Assembly (NCBI GenBank): GCA_033439265.1
Contig: JAVTVX010000004.1
Coordinates: 22,457,701-22,521,700 of the forward strand
Reading direction: 5' to 3'
Source: Dillenia suffruticosa
Lineage: Eukaryota; Streptophyta; Magnoliopsida; Dilleniales; Dilleniaceae
Length of the DNA stretch: 64,000 bases
The notes below the pieces were generated by a model. The model searched no databases. It was not told the origin of the DNA and saw only the letters and a program-made list of their open reading frames with translations. How positions within the stretch are numbered: position 1 is the first letter of the stretch; each line of letters opens with the position of its first letter. Below are positions 1 to 12,430 of the stretch, piece by piece. Position numbers and translations under genes: made by a program.

Positions 1-287
1 TATTACGATATAAATTTGTATTTAATTTATTCGAATATTATTTATATAAAAAAAAGAAAAAGAAAATTGTTGCTATCTTATTCTCACGTGCGCGCACGTG
101 ACGAGTGCTCGGTGACGCCCATCCTGAAAATGGGATGGGTCCCGGAAGGCCCACTGTGAGAACCAAGTAGGCACACCATGCCCCCAGTGGGTCACACTTA
201 CAGTCTTCAATTCATAAGATCACTTATAAGGTAAGTTGAGCATGGAAGGTCCATCTGTTTTACGGGCCCGGCCCGAACCTTCTTCTT

Positions 288-288
<1 letters not shown>

Positions 289-325
<37 letters not shown>

Positions 326-514
326 GGTACCATGGTTAGGCCACCAATCCAGTATTCGGGATTTTGTCCCGACTAATCTGGATTGACCGCTTACAAGGCC
401 CAATTGAGGGGCATGTCTCCCAGTGCTGATTTTTCCGTTCCCATAGAGAATCGAATTCCCGACCATGGTTAAGGGACGTCAGTTTTCGAACTAACTAAAC
501 TATCGGACGTTGGT
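289..514 (-). mobile_element. tRNA-derived SINE, family A, copy 1
   Basis: On the minus strand a tRNA-like head with a box-B-like GGGAATTCGATTCTC is followed by a body and a poly(A) tail, seen as a long T run at about 291-324. The flanks carry ACCTTCTTCTTC (277-288) and ACCTTCTTTTTC (515-526), an 11/12 target-site duplication. The same body recurs at 7175-7367 and 18792-18990, and its 3' end near 58235-58315. The ORF-like stretch inside it is not a gene. Confidence 0.8.
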
Positions 515-526
515 ACCTTCTTTTTC

Positions 527-1660
527 TTTCGTACGTAGGAAACTCCGACTCGAGAATTTTGATAAGAGAGAATGGGTTGTTACAAGTTGAGCTATAGCTT
601 ATCGGCCTTTTTTATATAAGTAGATAATTAATATCAATCGGTATTCAGATTTAACCTGATAAATCAAGTCGATCATTGTAAGACCTATTATGAGATTGGC
701 TCTTCCAATACTCGTTTTTTCATTTTTAATATTTGAATTCGAGATTTTGGTTAAGAGAATTTAACATCTTATCATTACACTCACAGGTTATTGGTCCAAA
801 CCATATTGAATTTCAGAAAAGAAAAGTTTCAATTACTAAATTACTAAATTTGTGATTTTTTTGATAGATAAAAAAGTTTCAATTTGAAATTGTTAAAAAA
901 AAGAATCGATATCAATTGAATCATGATTATCATAAAAAAGAAAAAGCAAAACCTAAATTAAAAAGAGAAAACCTTTTAGGTCAACTAATTTGTTAATATG
1001 TCCACAACTAAATCAAATGGGACTCAAAGAAATGACCTTGTGCTTCTAAGGCATATTATATTATCCTTTTTCACATAGGAGTGCATTGCAAATGAAAATG
1101 TTTCCGTAACTCTTTTCATACTATTAAGCTGTCCCTTCGGGGACAGTAGCCCTTTCATTCAATCTTAAATCTTTAAACTATTTTTCAATGTTACTCCCGA
1201 CAATTTATTTATTTAATTCTATCTTGTTTTAAATATACAATTCTTATTATGATTTATTTTTATTTTATTTTTTTGATTTCGTGAAAGTTACGAAAATTAT
1301 AAAAATATATATATGTATAAAAATTCAAATATTAGATTTCGGAAAAAGACATTTAAATAAAAATTCTTTACCATTCGTATTTCTCTATAAGAATTTTGAT
1401 TTATTTTTATAATACAATCGTAATGAATCACATATTTCATTATTAAATAATTCTGTATGTACGGTTGTAATCTCAATTTTACTACTTAATTTAATTATGA
1501 ATAAGTTAAAGTATATAAACATAAAAAGACAAAATAAAAAAAAAAAAAAGAAAACAGTAATGGGGAGGATTTAATCTCTAATTACTATTTTTATATGAGA
1601 TTAGATAAAATTATTTTATAATTATATATTTAATTTTTAACTTAAAATGTCCAAGTGTTG
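527..1660. other. AT-rich intergenic DNA
   Basis: No coding pattern is visible. A decayed SINE-like segment on the minus strand lies at about 640-780 (compare 6240-6400 and 23100-23260). The rest is AT-rich with A and T runs. Confidence 0.6.
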
Positions 1661-1666
1661 GAAGGG

Positions 1667-1675
1667 TTAGGGTTT
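1667..1675 (-). promoter_or_regulatory. Telo-box (reverse orientation)
   Basis: TTAGGGTTT is the reverse complement of AAACCCTAA. Telo-boxes are known in promoters of plant translation-apparatus genes such as EF1A and ribosomal proteins. This one lies about 590 bp before the eEF1B start codon. Confidence 0.5.
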
Positions 1676-1798
1676 GCAGGGTGCCCTTTTTTTTTGGGAA
1701 GCTTAATCTTGGTTTGTTTTAATCACGGCTGTCCATCCTTAATAACTCGAGCTCTTTAAATCTGTTTTAATCTTGACTATTCGTATGTTGTGTCATCG

Positions 1799-1880
1799 AA
1801 ACCCTAGTAATCTCAGCCGTTAAATTTTACTTGATCTCAACCATCCGTTCTATTCTCCTTCACAATCTTAACCGTTGAAT
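1799..1880 (+). promoter_or_regulatory. Telo-box and repeated CCGTT motifs of the eEF1B promoter
   Basis: AAACCCTAG lies at 1799-1807. It is followed by three related pieces: CAGCCGTT (about 1814), CAACCATCCGTT (about 1838) and TTAACCGTTGAA (about 1868). A pyrimidine-rich stretch at about 1895-1975 then precedes the 5' splice site of the leader intron and may be the transcript start region. The transcription start itself cannot be seen. Confidence 0.5.
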
Positions 1881-2261
1881 CAAATTTGTTCCCAAGATCT
1901 CTTCCTCGTTTTTCCTTATCCCTTTTTATTCTCGCTCTCTTCGACTCATCCTCCCCCTTCCTCCCTCCCTCCTACATCTGACCGCCGCCGCCGCCGAAAC
2001 CCTTCCGAATTCCTCAGATCCTGCTTCCGTTCGTCGTCGTTCAAGCTAGGTGAGTTCCTCTTTTTCTTCTTACTCCTCTATTTCGGCCTAGGATCTGAGT
2101 TCTTTCTACCTTAACAGTCTCATCTTCTATCTCTCATCTCGATTGATCGATCTCTGACACAATTGTGTCAGTGATTTAGAATTTGAAAAGATCTCGTTCT
2201 TTGGTTGAGTATCTATGTCTTTCTTTAATTTTTTATTTTTTGGGTAGATAAATAAGAAGCA

Positions 2262-4221
2262 ATGGCAATCACATTCACCAATCTTAATTCAGAGGCTGGT
2301 CTTCAGAAGCTTGATGACTACTTGCTCACCAGAAGTTACATCACTGGGTATGCTTTTCAGTTTTCACTCTGACTCTCTCTGTCTCTCTTGATTTTTCTAA
2401 AATATTGCTTGGAATATTGATATGATTCTAGATAACCCTAAATTTTGATGACCATATTCATGAAATTTTATTTAATACAATCTGAGTGCGTTTGTAGGGT
2501 GAAATCTCCATAAAATTATGGGGAAAAATTTTCATAAATTTAAACATGAACTTTGTATATTTATATAATTGCAATATATTCTTTAATGCTTCTTACATCA
2601 CTCGATGAAGCATACAAACATATAAGATTCCCAAAATGTTCTTGAGTCTCCGCATGTCATTGTCTTTCATATTGCAGATTTGGGTAGTTTATTCTGAAAT
2701 TTGATTTGGGCATACACAATTTTTTTTTTTCAGTTACCAGGCTTCAAAGGATGATATCACTGTTCATGCGGCTATTGATAAAGCTCCATCGGCTAAATTT
2801 GTGAACGTGTCTCGGTGGTATAACCACATTGAGGCACTTTTGAGGATCTCGTGAGTTTTGTCGGATTCCATCTGAATCTTGTGTTTCTTGATTGATTGCG
2901 GGCAGTATTGATTCTTAGACTAATGGGTTGATTACCTTTATCTGCTGTTTGATTGTTTCAGTGGTGTTTCTGGTGATGGTTCTGGTGTGATTGTGGAGGG
3001 AGCTTCCCCCATCACCGAGGAGGCCATTGCAACTCCTCCTGTTGCTGACAAGAAGGTGAGCTTTTTGTTCAGTGTGTTAGTTCCTTATGTTTTTATTAGG
3101 AGAGGCACCCCTGTTGTTCCTAATCTTCCAAAAAAATTGTTTATCTTTATTTTATGTATGGCATAATAATTTTTTCACCCAAAATGTGTACGTTGACCTG
3201 GTTTTTTCTTTTCTTGTTGTGTCATGGAGTTCATTTGTTAAATGGCGTTTTGCATTTTATCTTTGCATAAGCATTATATGTGTCTTGGATTTGGATGTAA
3301 TTGTAATATGAAGTGCTGTTTTTAGGCCTCTGCTGCTGAGGACGATGATGACGATGATGTTGATCTCTTTGGTGAGGAAACTGAAGAGGAAAAGAAGGCT
3401 GCAGAGGAGCGTGCTGCTGCTGTCAAGGCAGCTGCAAAGAAGAAAGAGTGTAAGTCTATTCTCCTTTCAGTTTTTTCTAAGAAAAATTAGGCATCTTCTG
3501 TGGTTCTGAACAGGAGCTTGTAATTGGCACTTAATTTTGTTTTCTTGTTGCCATAGAATATTCAAATTCTGATGTTTAATTTACATGTTTTTTCTAATAT
3601 TATTCCGTGCAATCTTGATGGCCCCATGTGGACTTGTGTTCTGGTTCTCCATAAGAATTTGTAGCAATTTCATCTGTAAACTTCTAGATTGTAAATTTCT
3701 TATTACTTTTCTCTTATTCACCTGAGCTGATGTATCCGAATTTAATATTCTCTTCAGCTGGAAAATCCTCGGTCCTTCTGGATGTTAAGCCATGGGATGA
3801 TGAGACCGACATGAAAAAGCTTGAAGAAGCTGTAAGAAGTGTTCAGATGGAAGGATTGCTCTGGGGTGCATGTATGTTGTTTCTTTCCCTTATAGATATT
3901 GCACGTTATTACAGGCTAGGTTAGTAAAAGTGGTTTGTTAAAATTGTTGTGTTGTGCAGCCAAACTGGTAGCTGTTGGCTATGGTATCAAAAAGTTGCAG
4001 ATTATGTTGACCATTGTCGATGATCTTGTCTCTGTTGACAATTTGATTGAGGAACATCTCACTGCTGAGCCAATCAATGAGCATGTTCAGAGCTGTGACA
4101 TTGTGGCCTTCAACAAGATATGTAAGTCCTCAGTGAAGCCGTTCTATTTCCTTTAAACTAAATTCTGTTCTGTTGTCTAACCGTTAGTCCTCTAATTGGC
4201 TTTTTGCTATTTGCTGCAGAA
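2262..4221 (+). CDS. Translation elongation factor eEF1B, GEF subunit (plant EF-1-beta/alpha-type)
   Basis: This protein exchanges GDP for GTP on eEF1A in the cytosol. Coding exons are 2262-2347, 2734-2850, 2962-3055, 3326-3449, 3758-3871, 3960-4121 and 4220-4221. A 5'UTR intron (2050-2247) ends 14 bp before the ATG. The phases join without error into 232 aa, close to the usual plant length. The N-terminal domain begins [20 protein letters not shown]. An acidic linker follows at about residues 100-125 ([13 protein letters not shown], then a [10 protein letters not shown] helix). The C-terminal GEF domain runs from about 142 to 232 ([44 protein letters not shown]). The last intron splits the stop codon (T|AA); unspliced read-through would add about 11 unrelated residues. 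A likely poly(A) signal AATAAA lies at 4574-4579. The family is certain; the exact subunit name varies between nomenclatures. Confidence 0.95.
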
Positions 4222-4579
4222 TTTGAAGGATCCCTGTAAGGTTTTGCTTGAGGCTGCCGCCTGAGGACTCCTTGGTGGCTGCTTTAGAATACTCCTTTTG
4301 TTTCTTCTTTTGTGTTTATTGTTCTCAATGAGACCTGGTTTACTACCATGCCCGTGTGTTGATCAAGTGAGACCAATGAAATTTTGGAATGGAGGCTGCT
4401 TTTAATGAATCATTTATGGATTTGACATTTTTATTTGATAAATGTATTTCTTATTTTCTGAAGTACATGCCTATAATTTTTGTCCATTTTGTTGGATGCT
4501 ACTTAGTGAGGGAGTTGCGCAACTCCCTCGGTGACTTAGCTTTTCAGGTCCATTTCTGCCTCTCGACTTATTGAATAAA

Positions 4580-7158
4580 TCTTTTGATTTTGGTCCAAGG
4601 AGGAGTCTGAGGCCCAGCGTAACCAACTGCTCCAGACACAAAAGAATCCAAGGAGAGAAGTCTCATGACATAGGGCTATTGATGTGGGTCTAGTAACGAG
4701 ATAAATTTATTTAATCAAAATTTTGAGTTTAACATTCGGAACGGAAAAGTAGGCGTAAGGGAGAATCGATTTTTGAATTGAATTAGTTAGATTTTTGGAT
4801 AACAGTAGTCAAATATTAAAAAAAAAAAAAATTAAGCAAGGAATATCAAAATTAAAGATCTATGACTTATACTAGTTATATGGTATTTTTCAAAATTGTA
4901 ATATCATGACTTGATAAGTGAAGTGAAGGTTTAAATGAAGCCAGACAATCCTATTTAAGTAATATAACATAATTCTCTTTGATTTTCTGTAAGGGCATCA
5001 AATTTTGGTTGAAACGAAATTTAACGTACACTTAACGCTATCTTGTTGGGCAATAATTTCTTTTTTTTTTTTTTTTTTTTTTTTGGTGGGATTGTTGGCC
5101 AATAATTTCAATGGTAAGTAGTATGATTCTTAAGAAACACAAGCATCACCCAAAGATCTTTTCTTTTGTGGACTCAAACCTGCAGAGAAAAATAAGATCA
5201 TTGTTCTCGTGTCCGAAAAATCTTTTCTTGCGCTTAAGGGCCTTCCTTGGTGGCTAAGCAAAAATGGGTTGGAGAATTATTTGGAAGCCTCACTTAGCAT
5301 AGGGACAATATCGAGACTTTATTTGTGACACGAAGCACTGAAATTCACATACAAACAAGCAAAACCAAAAAGTTGACTCAAGTGTCTGAAAAAAAAAAAA
5401 TCAAAGAAGACGACAAAGTGAAAGTTTGCTAAAGTTGCAATTTGATAGAATTTTTGTTAACAATGATTATTTGTTCGAGTGTCTAAACATCGGTATCCCG
5501 AGTTTTATGTATCGTAAAAACAAGTATAAAAAAAATTATATTTTTTAAGAATTTAACTTGATTTGAATCGGATATATTCAGATTTAATATGATTACTGAT
5601 TATTGATTTATTAAAAAAAAGGATAGAATTTATTTTTTTTAATATTGTTATGTGGTACATATCATGGTGCCAACTCAAGTACCTTCCAAATCTAGGTATT
5701 TTTTGTTTTGTTTTTTTTTTTTTTTTTTTTGGTAACAATGAAAACATCATGTTAGAGACTTCAAGTAATATGGTTTGGGACAATTTTTATAAACAAATGT
5801 GTGAAGAAATAATATTAAAAATTTATAAAATATTTAACTTAAATCTGACAAACTTAATTTATAATTTTTTTCTGAGACTTAAATTATTTATAAATGGCTT
5901 AATTATGTTATATTTTTATTATTTAGAAAGAATTATATTTGTTATATTTTTAAAAATAAATTTAAATTGTCGAGCTTTTTTGGAAGCCAAGCTTAAAAAT
6001 CTTTCAGAGGAAAAGTATGGTTTGACGACTAAGGTAAGAATCAAGAAGCCTTCACGTATTTTTTCTTCAAAGGGGCCTAAGTGAAAAAGAAGCTTCAGAC
6101 TGCCTCCCACTTTTATGAACCGAATAACACTTGAAAAAAAAATAATTAAATAGAATGATATTTCCTCAAACTTTCAAACTTACATAAATTTTAATTTGTG
6201 TTATGTTATGTTATGTTACAAGGACGATGCTTTTTTTTTACTTGATTATCGGAATCCGAGTTATCTGATTAATTTGATTATAGTATTTTGGGATCCAATT
6301 TAGTAAAGGACTCTCATAATATTTTTTATTTTCAAAATTCAAATTCGAATTATTGATTAAGAGAGTTTAGTGCATTGTCATTAGACTCACAAAATATTGA
6401 TAGAATGATGTCTCTTACTACGCAATGAATTAAGTATGCTAATTTCAATTATTAATTATCTGAAACCAATAAAATACGCTCATCGCTCTCTTCGGCGCGT
6501 ACTAGTAGCATAAAATTTGGAGAGAACTCTAAATTTTTTCATTAAAAAAAATATTTTTTTTAAAATAAAATATTTCATTGGAATAATTGAACAAATCGGG
6601 ATAAATAAGTCATACAAAATGAGTAATATGTATAAGATAAATGAAGAGGAAAAACATAACAAGGATTGTTTTCATTGCAAATAATAACCTTTTGAGTCGC
6701 ATTTCTAAAGCAAAATCACTTCATCGCCTATAAGTTACAAAGACACCACCTTTATGGTACGTTTGGGAGTTTCGGACAGAAAAAAAAAAAAGATTAGTTA
6801 AGAGAGAAAAGAAAAAAAAGGAAAAAAGTTGTAATTTTTTTTTTCCATTTTGTTTAGGAGTTTTATGAAATAAAAGAAAAAAAAAAGAGAGTTTCTTGAG
6901 AGTTGGAGAGAAACGGAGAGAAAAGCAAATTTATATATGAAGGTTACATTGGATAAGAACATAGGAAAACAAAACAGGATAATATTAAAAATAAATTAAG
7001 CAAGAATTTGGAATATTAAAAAAATTATAAGGACTAATATTGATAGAAACAAGTTGATCGATCTAACCATAATTTCAAAATAGTTAATTCGATCTCAGGA
7101 GAGTCCTTGTTAACCTACTTACACAAATAAAATATTATCTCAACTCGATAGATACAAA
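4580..7158. other. Intergenic DNA with old SINE-like fragments
   Basis: No gene is recognised. Decayed tRNA-SINE-like segments lie at about 4690-4830 (+), 5470-5620 (+) and 6240-6400 (-). There are T runs at about 5060-5084 and 5710-5730. The open frames at 5553-6110 overlap on both strands, are rich in F, I and K, and look fortuitous. Confidence 0.6.
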
Positions 7159-7174
7159 ATTAATCATCACATCA

Positions 7175-7367
7175 CCAATATTTGATGATTTAGTTGGTTC
7201 GGGTATTGACATCCTTTAACCATAGTCAGGATTTCGATCCCCCATAGGAATGGAAAAATCAGCGTCGGAAGACCTGTCCCTAAAATGGATCCTATAAGCG
7301 GTCGACTCAGATTAATAGGGGCAAAACTCTGAATACTGGTGGCCAAGGTATGGTACCTAAAAAAAAA
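7175..7367 (+). mobile_element. tRNA-derived SINE, family A, copy 2
   Basis: The tRNA-like head begins TTTAGTTGGTTCGGG and has a box-B-like GGATTTCGATCCCCC. The body matches copy 1, and the tail is GGTACCT followed by a run of A. Flanks at 7159-7174 and 7368-7383 read ATTAAYCAYCACATCA, with two mismatches in 16 bp, so this is a full-length insertion. Confidence 0.85.
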
Positions 7368-7383
7368 ATTAACCACCACATCA

Positions 7384-8400
7384 TATCCAAACAAAGTTTG
7401 CTGTCAACTTCTTTATTGAATGTGTAACTCATTTAAATCCTCATTTGCTTTTTTATCCATCTAAAAGAATTAACGTGAATATGCTTATTATATCAAGGCC
7501 GGGCATCGAAGAAATTACTAAAAAAAATTATTGTCCAGCAATTTTTCATCAACAACACATTTTCAGAAACCATAATGGATGATAACATACTATTGATAAA
7601 ATATCAATTAGTTCACGTGCGTCGTCACAAATATAATGTACTAATAATTTGAAAATCAAATACATACAATAACAAAAGTACACAAATTTCAACAGTTTCA
7701 AACAATTAACAAGAAATTATTAAATAAATCCTTTTGATTTATAAATAACATGTAGAATGAAAAAATTAATAAATATCAATAATTTGAATAAAATAAGAAA
7801 TAAATTAAGTAAAGATGAATTTAATATTCGTGGAGAAAGAATGAATGAGATTACAGCGGTTGTTGTCTATAATTTTAGAAGAAAAGAATTCAGTTTTTTT
7901 TTTTTTTTTTTGGGTCTAAGTAGAGCAAAGTTTTTTCGATTTGCTTGTCTCTATTATACTCAATAGATAAGAGTCATTGGAAATAAAAAATTTTGATATC
8001 AGCTTTTGATGGATATTTTTAAATATAAAAATATTTAATTTTTATATTTTTTCTTTTCTCTATTTTTTTCACAAAAATTTATAAATTTGGAGAAATCTCA
8101 AATCCATTTAATACCATTCTTTTCTATTATATCAAAACTCTCAAAGAAAAAAAAAAGATGTAAATTTCTTTTTCAATTCTTTCTTTTTTCTTCTGATCTT
8201 TTCATTCAAACGAGTAATTATTTTCAAAGAAAAGGAAGAGAGAGACTACTTTAGTTTGGCATGCATCTTAATTATTGAGCCACTTAAACTACATCCAACT
8301 TTAGACATCACCAAGATATCCGTGCACCCAAAGGTCCTCTAAAACTGTTTATTCGTGGCAAAGCAACTTATGTCCTCCGGTCGACATCCCACTAGCCACA
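7384..8400. other. Intergenic DNA upstream of the first DUF761 gene
   Basis: AT-rich with no recognised gene until about 8300. From about 8318 to 8400 the sequence resembles the region before the second DUF761 gene at about 15833-15905 (GCACC-AAAGGT, then GCAAAGCAA, then TGTCCTCC). The core promoter was therefore duplicated with the gene. Confidence 0.55.
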
Positions 8401-8404
8401 CTTC

Positions 8405-8410
8405 TATAAA
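8405..8410 (+). promoter_or_regulatory. TATA box of the first DUF761 gene
   Basis: TATAAA lies 81 bp before the ATG, and a CT-repeat leader follows. The paralogue has the same arrangement. Confidence 0.6.
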
Positions 8411-8448
8411 TTCTCTCTTCCCCCTCTCGTCTCTACAAATAAAGTAAG

Positions 8449-8452
<4 letters not shown>

Positions 8453-8480
<28 letters not shown>
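8453..8480 (+). repeat. (CT)14 in the 5' leader
   Basis: An uninterrupted CT microsatellite ending 10 bp before the DUF761 start codon. Confidence 0.9.
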
Positions 8481-8490
8481 ACCTACAGAG

Positions 8491-9081
8491 ATGGAACAAA
8501 ACTTGCCCATCATAGCAAAGAAAATATTGAACCTAGTAAGGGTTGCATATTATATGGTAAGAAAGGGAATACTAAAGAGCAAGCTGTTGCTTGATCTCAA
8601 CATGACGATGAAACGCAGCAAGATCGTCGGCAGCAAAGCATTTCACAACCTCATGCCCCACCACCAGCATAGCCACACCTCCTCTTCCTCGTCACGTGAC
8701 CAGCACGTGCCATTCACTCTAACCCCACACGAGAACGAGTTCAGCTGCAGCAATAGCCCGGCGTTCCCGGCCTTCCACCTCAGCAAACGCAAGAACCATA
8801 ATCTCGTCTCGCGTGCCGCTCGCATGCGACCAACCGCGGCTGACGAGGAGGCAATTACAGCCACCGCGGTGAACATGGCGATGGATATGTCCAACACGGC
8901 ATCTCCGTATTTACCCAGGTTCGGGCGGAGCCCGATGGTCCGACCGCTTAGGATAACGGACTCGCCGTTTCCGCTGAGGAACATGGACGAGGAAGAAACC
9001 CTTCTAGTTAATAAAGCTGCCGAGGACTTTATTGAAAGATTTTATAACGATTTAAAGAGACAAAATGGAATCACCGAGTAA
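8491..9081 (+). CDS. DUF761-family protein, copy 1
   Basis: Intronless, 196 aa. The N-terminal block at about residues 1-55 (LPIIAKKILNLVRVAYYMVR, then KSKLLLDLNMTMKRSKIVGS) and the C-terminal DUF761 box (about 171-191, VNKAAEDFIERFYNDLKRQN) are the two conserved parts of the plant DUF761 family, whose members are annotated as cotton-fibre-expressed or Avr9/Cf-9 rapidly elicited proteins. The middle is rich in H, S and T and poorly conserved, with a FGRSPMVRPLRITDSPFPLR block before the box. There is no clear signal peptide. The molecular function of the family is not established. The start is supported by the same MEQNLPIIAKK start in the paralogue at 16049, and by a TATA box and CT leader upstream. 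This copy shares an evenly modified reading frame with its paralogue, so both look maintained. Confidence 0.85.
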   Translation: MEQNLPIIAKKILNLVRVAYYMVRKGILKSKLLLDLNMTMKRSKIVGSKAFHNLMPHHQHSHTSSSSSRDQHVPFTLTPHENEFSCSNSPAFPAFHLSKRKNHNLVSRAARMRPTAADEEAITATAVNMAMDMSNTASPYLPRFGRSPMVRPLRITDSPFPLRNMDEEETLLVNKAAEDFIERFYNDLKRQNGITE

Positions 9082-12000
9082 ATTTGGGGAAATGGGAAAC
9101 TAAAGGGTAGGTTGAGTTGATTAAAGTAGTTGTGTAGGGTATTTTTATGGGGTTTGGTCCTTTGGTCTGGTACTCCCAGTTAGTTTTTGTACTGGTACCA
9201 TAAAAGAAAAAACAGAAAATACAACATTCTATATGATTTTCATCATTAATTCCAATTATTAGTTTACCTCTCACTAATTTCTCTTAATTTATTTCATTAA
9301 AATTCGTTTTTTGGGTACTCAAGATTAAGATAATCTACCCCAATTCAAATAATTTTTTGGGGTCTAGCAATTTGATTAAATGAAAATCATTAAAAAGGTT
9401 CATTTTCATGAGGGTCCGTGTTTAAGGAAAAAAGATGGGAGCGTTATTGTCAATACAGAAGAAAAATGAGCTTATGGCGTATCTTTTGGGATGTACGAGT
9501 TATTTTTGGGATGAGTAAGGTTATGTTTGTGTCACGTTGATTTTGGTATTTCATCATTGTTTATTTGGAAAAGATTTTATCCTCTTCTGTGCCATGACCA
9601 TCCGTTACTACATATGACAAAGCCCCATTTAAGATTAATCCATTAAATTATAATTTATCGATCTATGCTCAGAATACATTACAGCAAAATCCAATATCAT
9701 TACACTTTATGTACATCTCTCCTATTTAAAAAATTCCTTTTATCCTACACCATGCGTTCCAATTAGTGCAAACTTTGTGGGGTTTTAGTCCCTGAAATGG
9801 TCGCTAACTGAAATGGTCACATCAATCACTTAGACAATTCTCATTAAAGTCATTTTGAAATAGAGGTAACGTATTAATTTTAGTATAGAAAATTATTAGA
9901 GTAATAATAACTTTAATTATTTTGAAAAATATTTTAATATAATTATAAAATCTTATAAAAATTGATTAAAAATATCATAAACAAAATTAAGATAAAGTAA
10001 AAAAAAGGTTCATAAATAATGTGTGTTTAGTATCAACGCTACAAGCATTGGGGCAAAGGTCTTTAATTGTTGTGCTCAGACTTCGAGGAAGAATAATTAT
10101 CCTCCATTGCCAAGACAAATATGCTACCTCGAAGAAGATGAAAGGAAAACGCCTTCCTTTGGTGCGAAGCAAAATTTGCTTCCATGTATGATTTGAAAGG
10201 GAGGACCAACGTTCGAGATTTTGAAATTGTTCGTAAATAAAAATAAAAATTTCATTAATAAAAATCTCAAAAATTAAAGACACGACAAGTGGAAATATAC
10301 CATTTTATTTGATGAAGCAATAGAATGGAAATTTTAATTCTTGTGATGGTACATGTCACAATGCCATTCCTCACTAAAGGACTTCAATACCAACGTCCCC
10401 CGCTCGGTTAAAATCGAATTTTTTTTCAAACTTTTTTTTTTTTTTATATTTCGGATGATTTATTAAATATCCGATTTTTATTTGAATAAAATCAAATTTT
10501 AATTTGATTTATTTATATTGTTATTGATTTTAATAATTTTTATTTCGTTTAAATCGAATTAATCAAATTAATTAAAAATATTATATTTTTTGTTCATATA
10601 AATATTAATATAATATTTAAATTAAATTTTTTAAAAAATATTATAATTAATAAAAAACTTTAAAAGAAAAAAAATATAAAAATTAAAACTAATATAAAGG
10701 AGAGTGCACAATTAATAATAGACTTTCATCTTATCTCCGGTGTTTAATCCGGTCTACAACTCTTCTTCATCTTTTTCTATTTCACTCTTTTTCCTTTTCT
10801 CTTTGCTATTTTCATGCTCTGATTTTGCTATGACACTGTTGTTTTACACAACACCACAACTGATTTTAGAAGTAGAGGCAACTATCTTGCTTTGAATACT
10901 TTTTTTTTTCAATTTTCTTGATTTTTTATACAGACACATATGATTAATTGTTTATGTATTTGTATCATAAGCAAACTTCTCTAATTTTTTTTTCATCTTC
11001 TTTCCGATCTCCAACACATGACATTTTGATTTCAGTCTCTCTAATTGTTTGAAATTTGAATTTTGAAAATTTTAAAAATGACATTCGGTGAACTAAAATT
11101 ATAAGTTAATTTTAAATTTTAAAATTACACTTTATAACCATACATTGATATAAATGTTATATATTATATTAATATAAACATAAATAAAAAGTAACATTAT
11201 TTAAAAGTTTCTTATAATCAGATATTTCAATAATTCTGTTAATTTAGATAATCGAACCGAATTAGTCGTCTAATTCGATTAAACAAACTATTAGTTTTTG
11301 ATCTATTTAGTTAGATTATTGTTATGAAAATTGTATAATCGAATTAGATCGATTATTCCAATTTTAATAATTTTGGTTACAGTTTAACCGAATGATCACC
11401 CCTTATTCTATGAATTTAAAGATAAAATATTAAAATTTTTAATTAAAATCTGGATTTCGAGTTTTAGTAACGAAAAAACAAGCATCAGGACAGTTTGTTT
11501 CTAAATTGGATCTCACAATACTCAAATCGGATTAATCAAATATACCGAATACCAATGATACTTCAATGGGCAAAGCTATCATCTTCATTAGTGAGCAATT
11601 CCTGCTCTTTGATTTAATCTTTCGTTTGAAATTTGGATAAGATCAATATGAAATTTACTTTTTTATCAATTTAAGAAATAAAAAAAATTTAATGATAAGG
11701 GTTCCCCTAGCTCAAGGTTTAAGTCTCACATAACTCTTCAATCAGAATCTGTTGGGGGATATTGGTGTTTAGCGTGGAAATTTTTTTTCTAATTAGTGTT
11801 TTACTTGGAATTACATTTATCAGATTTAAATGCCGAACAAGACAAGTATTGAAATAACTTTCTTTTTTCCTTAAAATGTTGAACAACAAAAGATTGAAAT
11901 AACTTTCCTTTTTCCTTAAAAGTACAAAAAATTTTCTATATAACCTAAAATATATTCATTCAAATGAAATGAGAGAGTTCTCTCAAAACCAACATCACGT

Positions 12001-12298
12001 CGATGTAGTAGTCAAATAATAAACTCTCTTAATTAAAATTTTGAGTTTTAGTTTTAGGAATAGAAAAACAGACGTCAAAAGAGTAAACCCTTAAACAGGT
12101 CTCATAATACTCAAATTGGAATAGTCTGATAACCTGATATATGATACTAGTATAGACCAAAATTTCCTTATAGTCCAATTATAATCGATGATAAATATTG
12201 AGACTTTGTAATGTTTGATTGATTATAATTCTGTATATGTCATTTATTATAGAAGTTTTCAAAAAATTCGTTAGTAGAATGTTTCAAATAAAAATTGT
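9082..12298. other. Intergenic DNA between DUF761 copies 1 and 2
   Basis: No gene is recognised. SINE-like segments related to the one at 4690 lie at about 11430-11550 and 12000-12150 (+). The rest is AT-rich. The ORF at 9987-10283 (-) has no family features. Confidence 0.55.
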
Positions 12299-12430
12299 AT
12301 GATTACGGACTCGCCGTTACCGTTAAGGAACACGGACGAGGAAGAGACCCGTCAAGTTAATAAAGCTGCGGAGGACTTTATTAAAAGATTTTATAACGAT
12401 TTGAAGAGGCAAAATAGAATTACTCAATAA
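12299..12430 (+). pseudogene. 3' remnant of a DUF761 gene (possible 43-aa ORF)
   Basis: From 12302 the DNA is nearly identical to the last third of the DUF761 genes and reads without a stop: ITDSPLPLRN, then TRQVNKAAEDFIKRFYNDLK, then RQNRITQ and TAA. The N-terminal two thirds and the promoter are absent. At the breakpoint the three bases just before the homology form an in-frame ATG (12299-12301), giving a 43-aa frame that holds only the DUF761 box. It is most likely a truncated duplicate. The clean frame is unexpected for dead DNA but could simply reflect youth. Confidence 0.8.

Noticed and set aside
4122-4157. Read-through extension of eEF1B after NKI
   Set aside because: Splicing at GT (4122) and AG (4219) gives the stop directly after NKI, the usual end of the family; the read-through tail has no similarity.
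5650-6084. 144-aa + ORF rich in F, I and L
   Set aside because: AT-rich DNA with a T run; composition-driven and overlapped by minus-strand ORFs.
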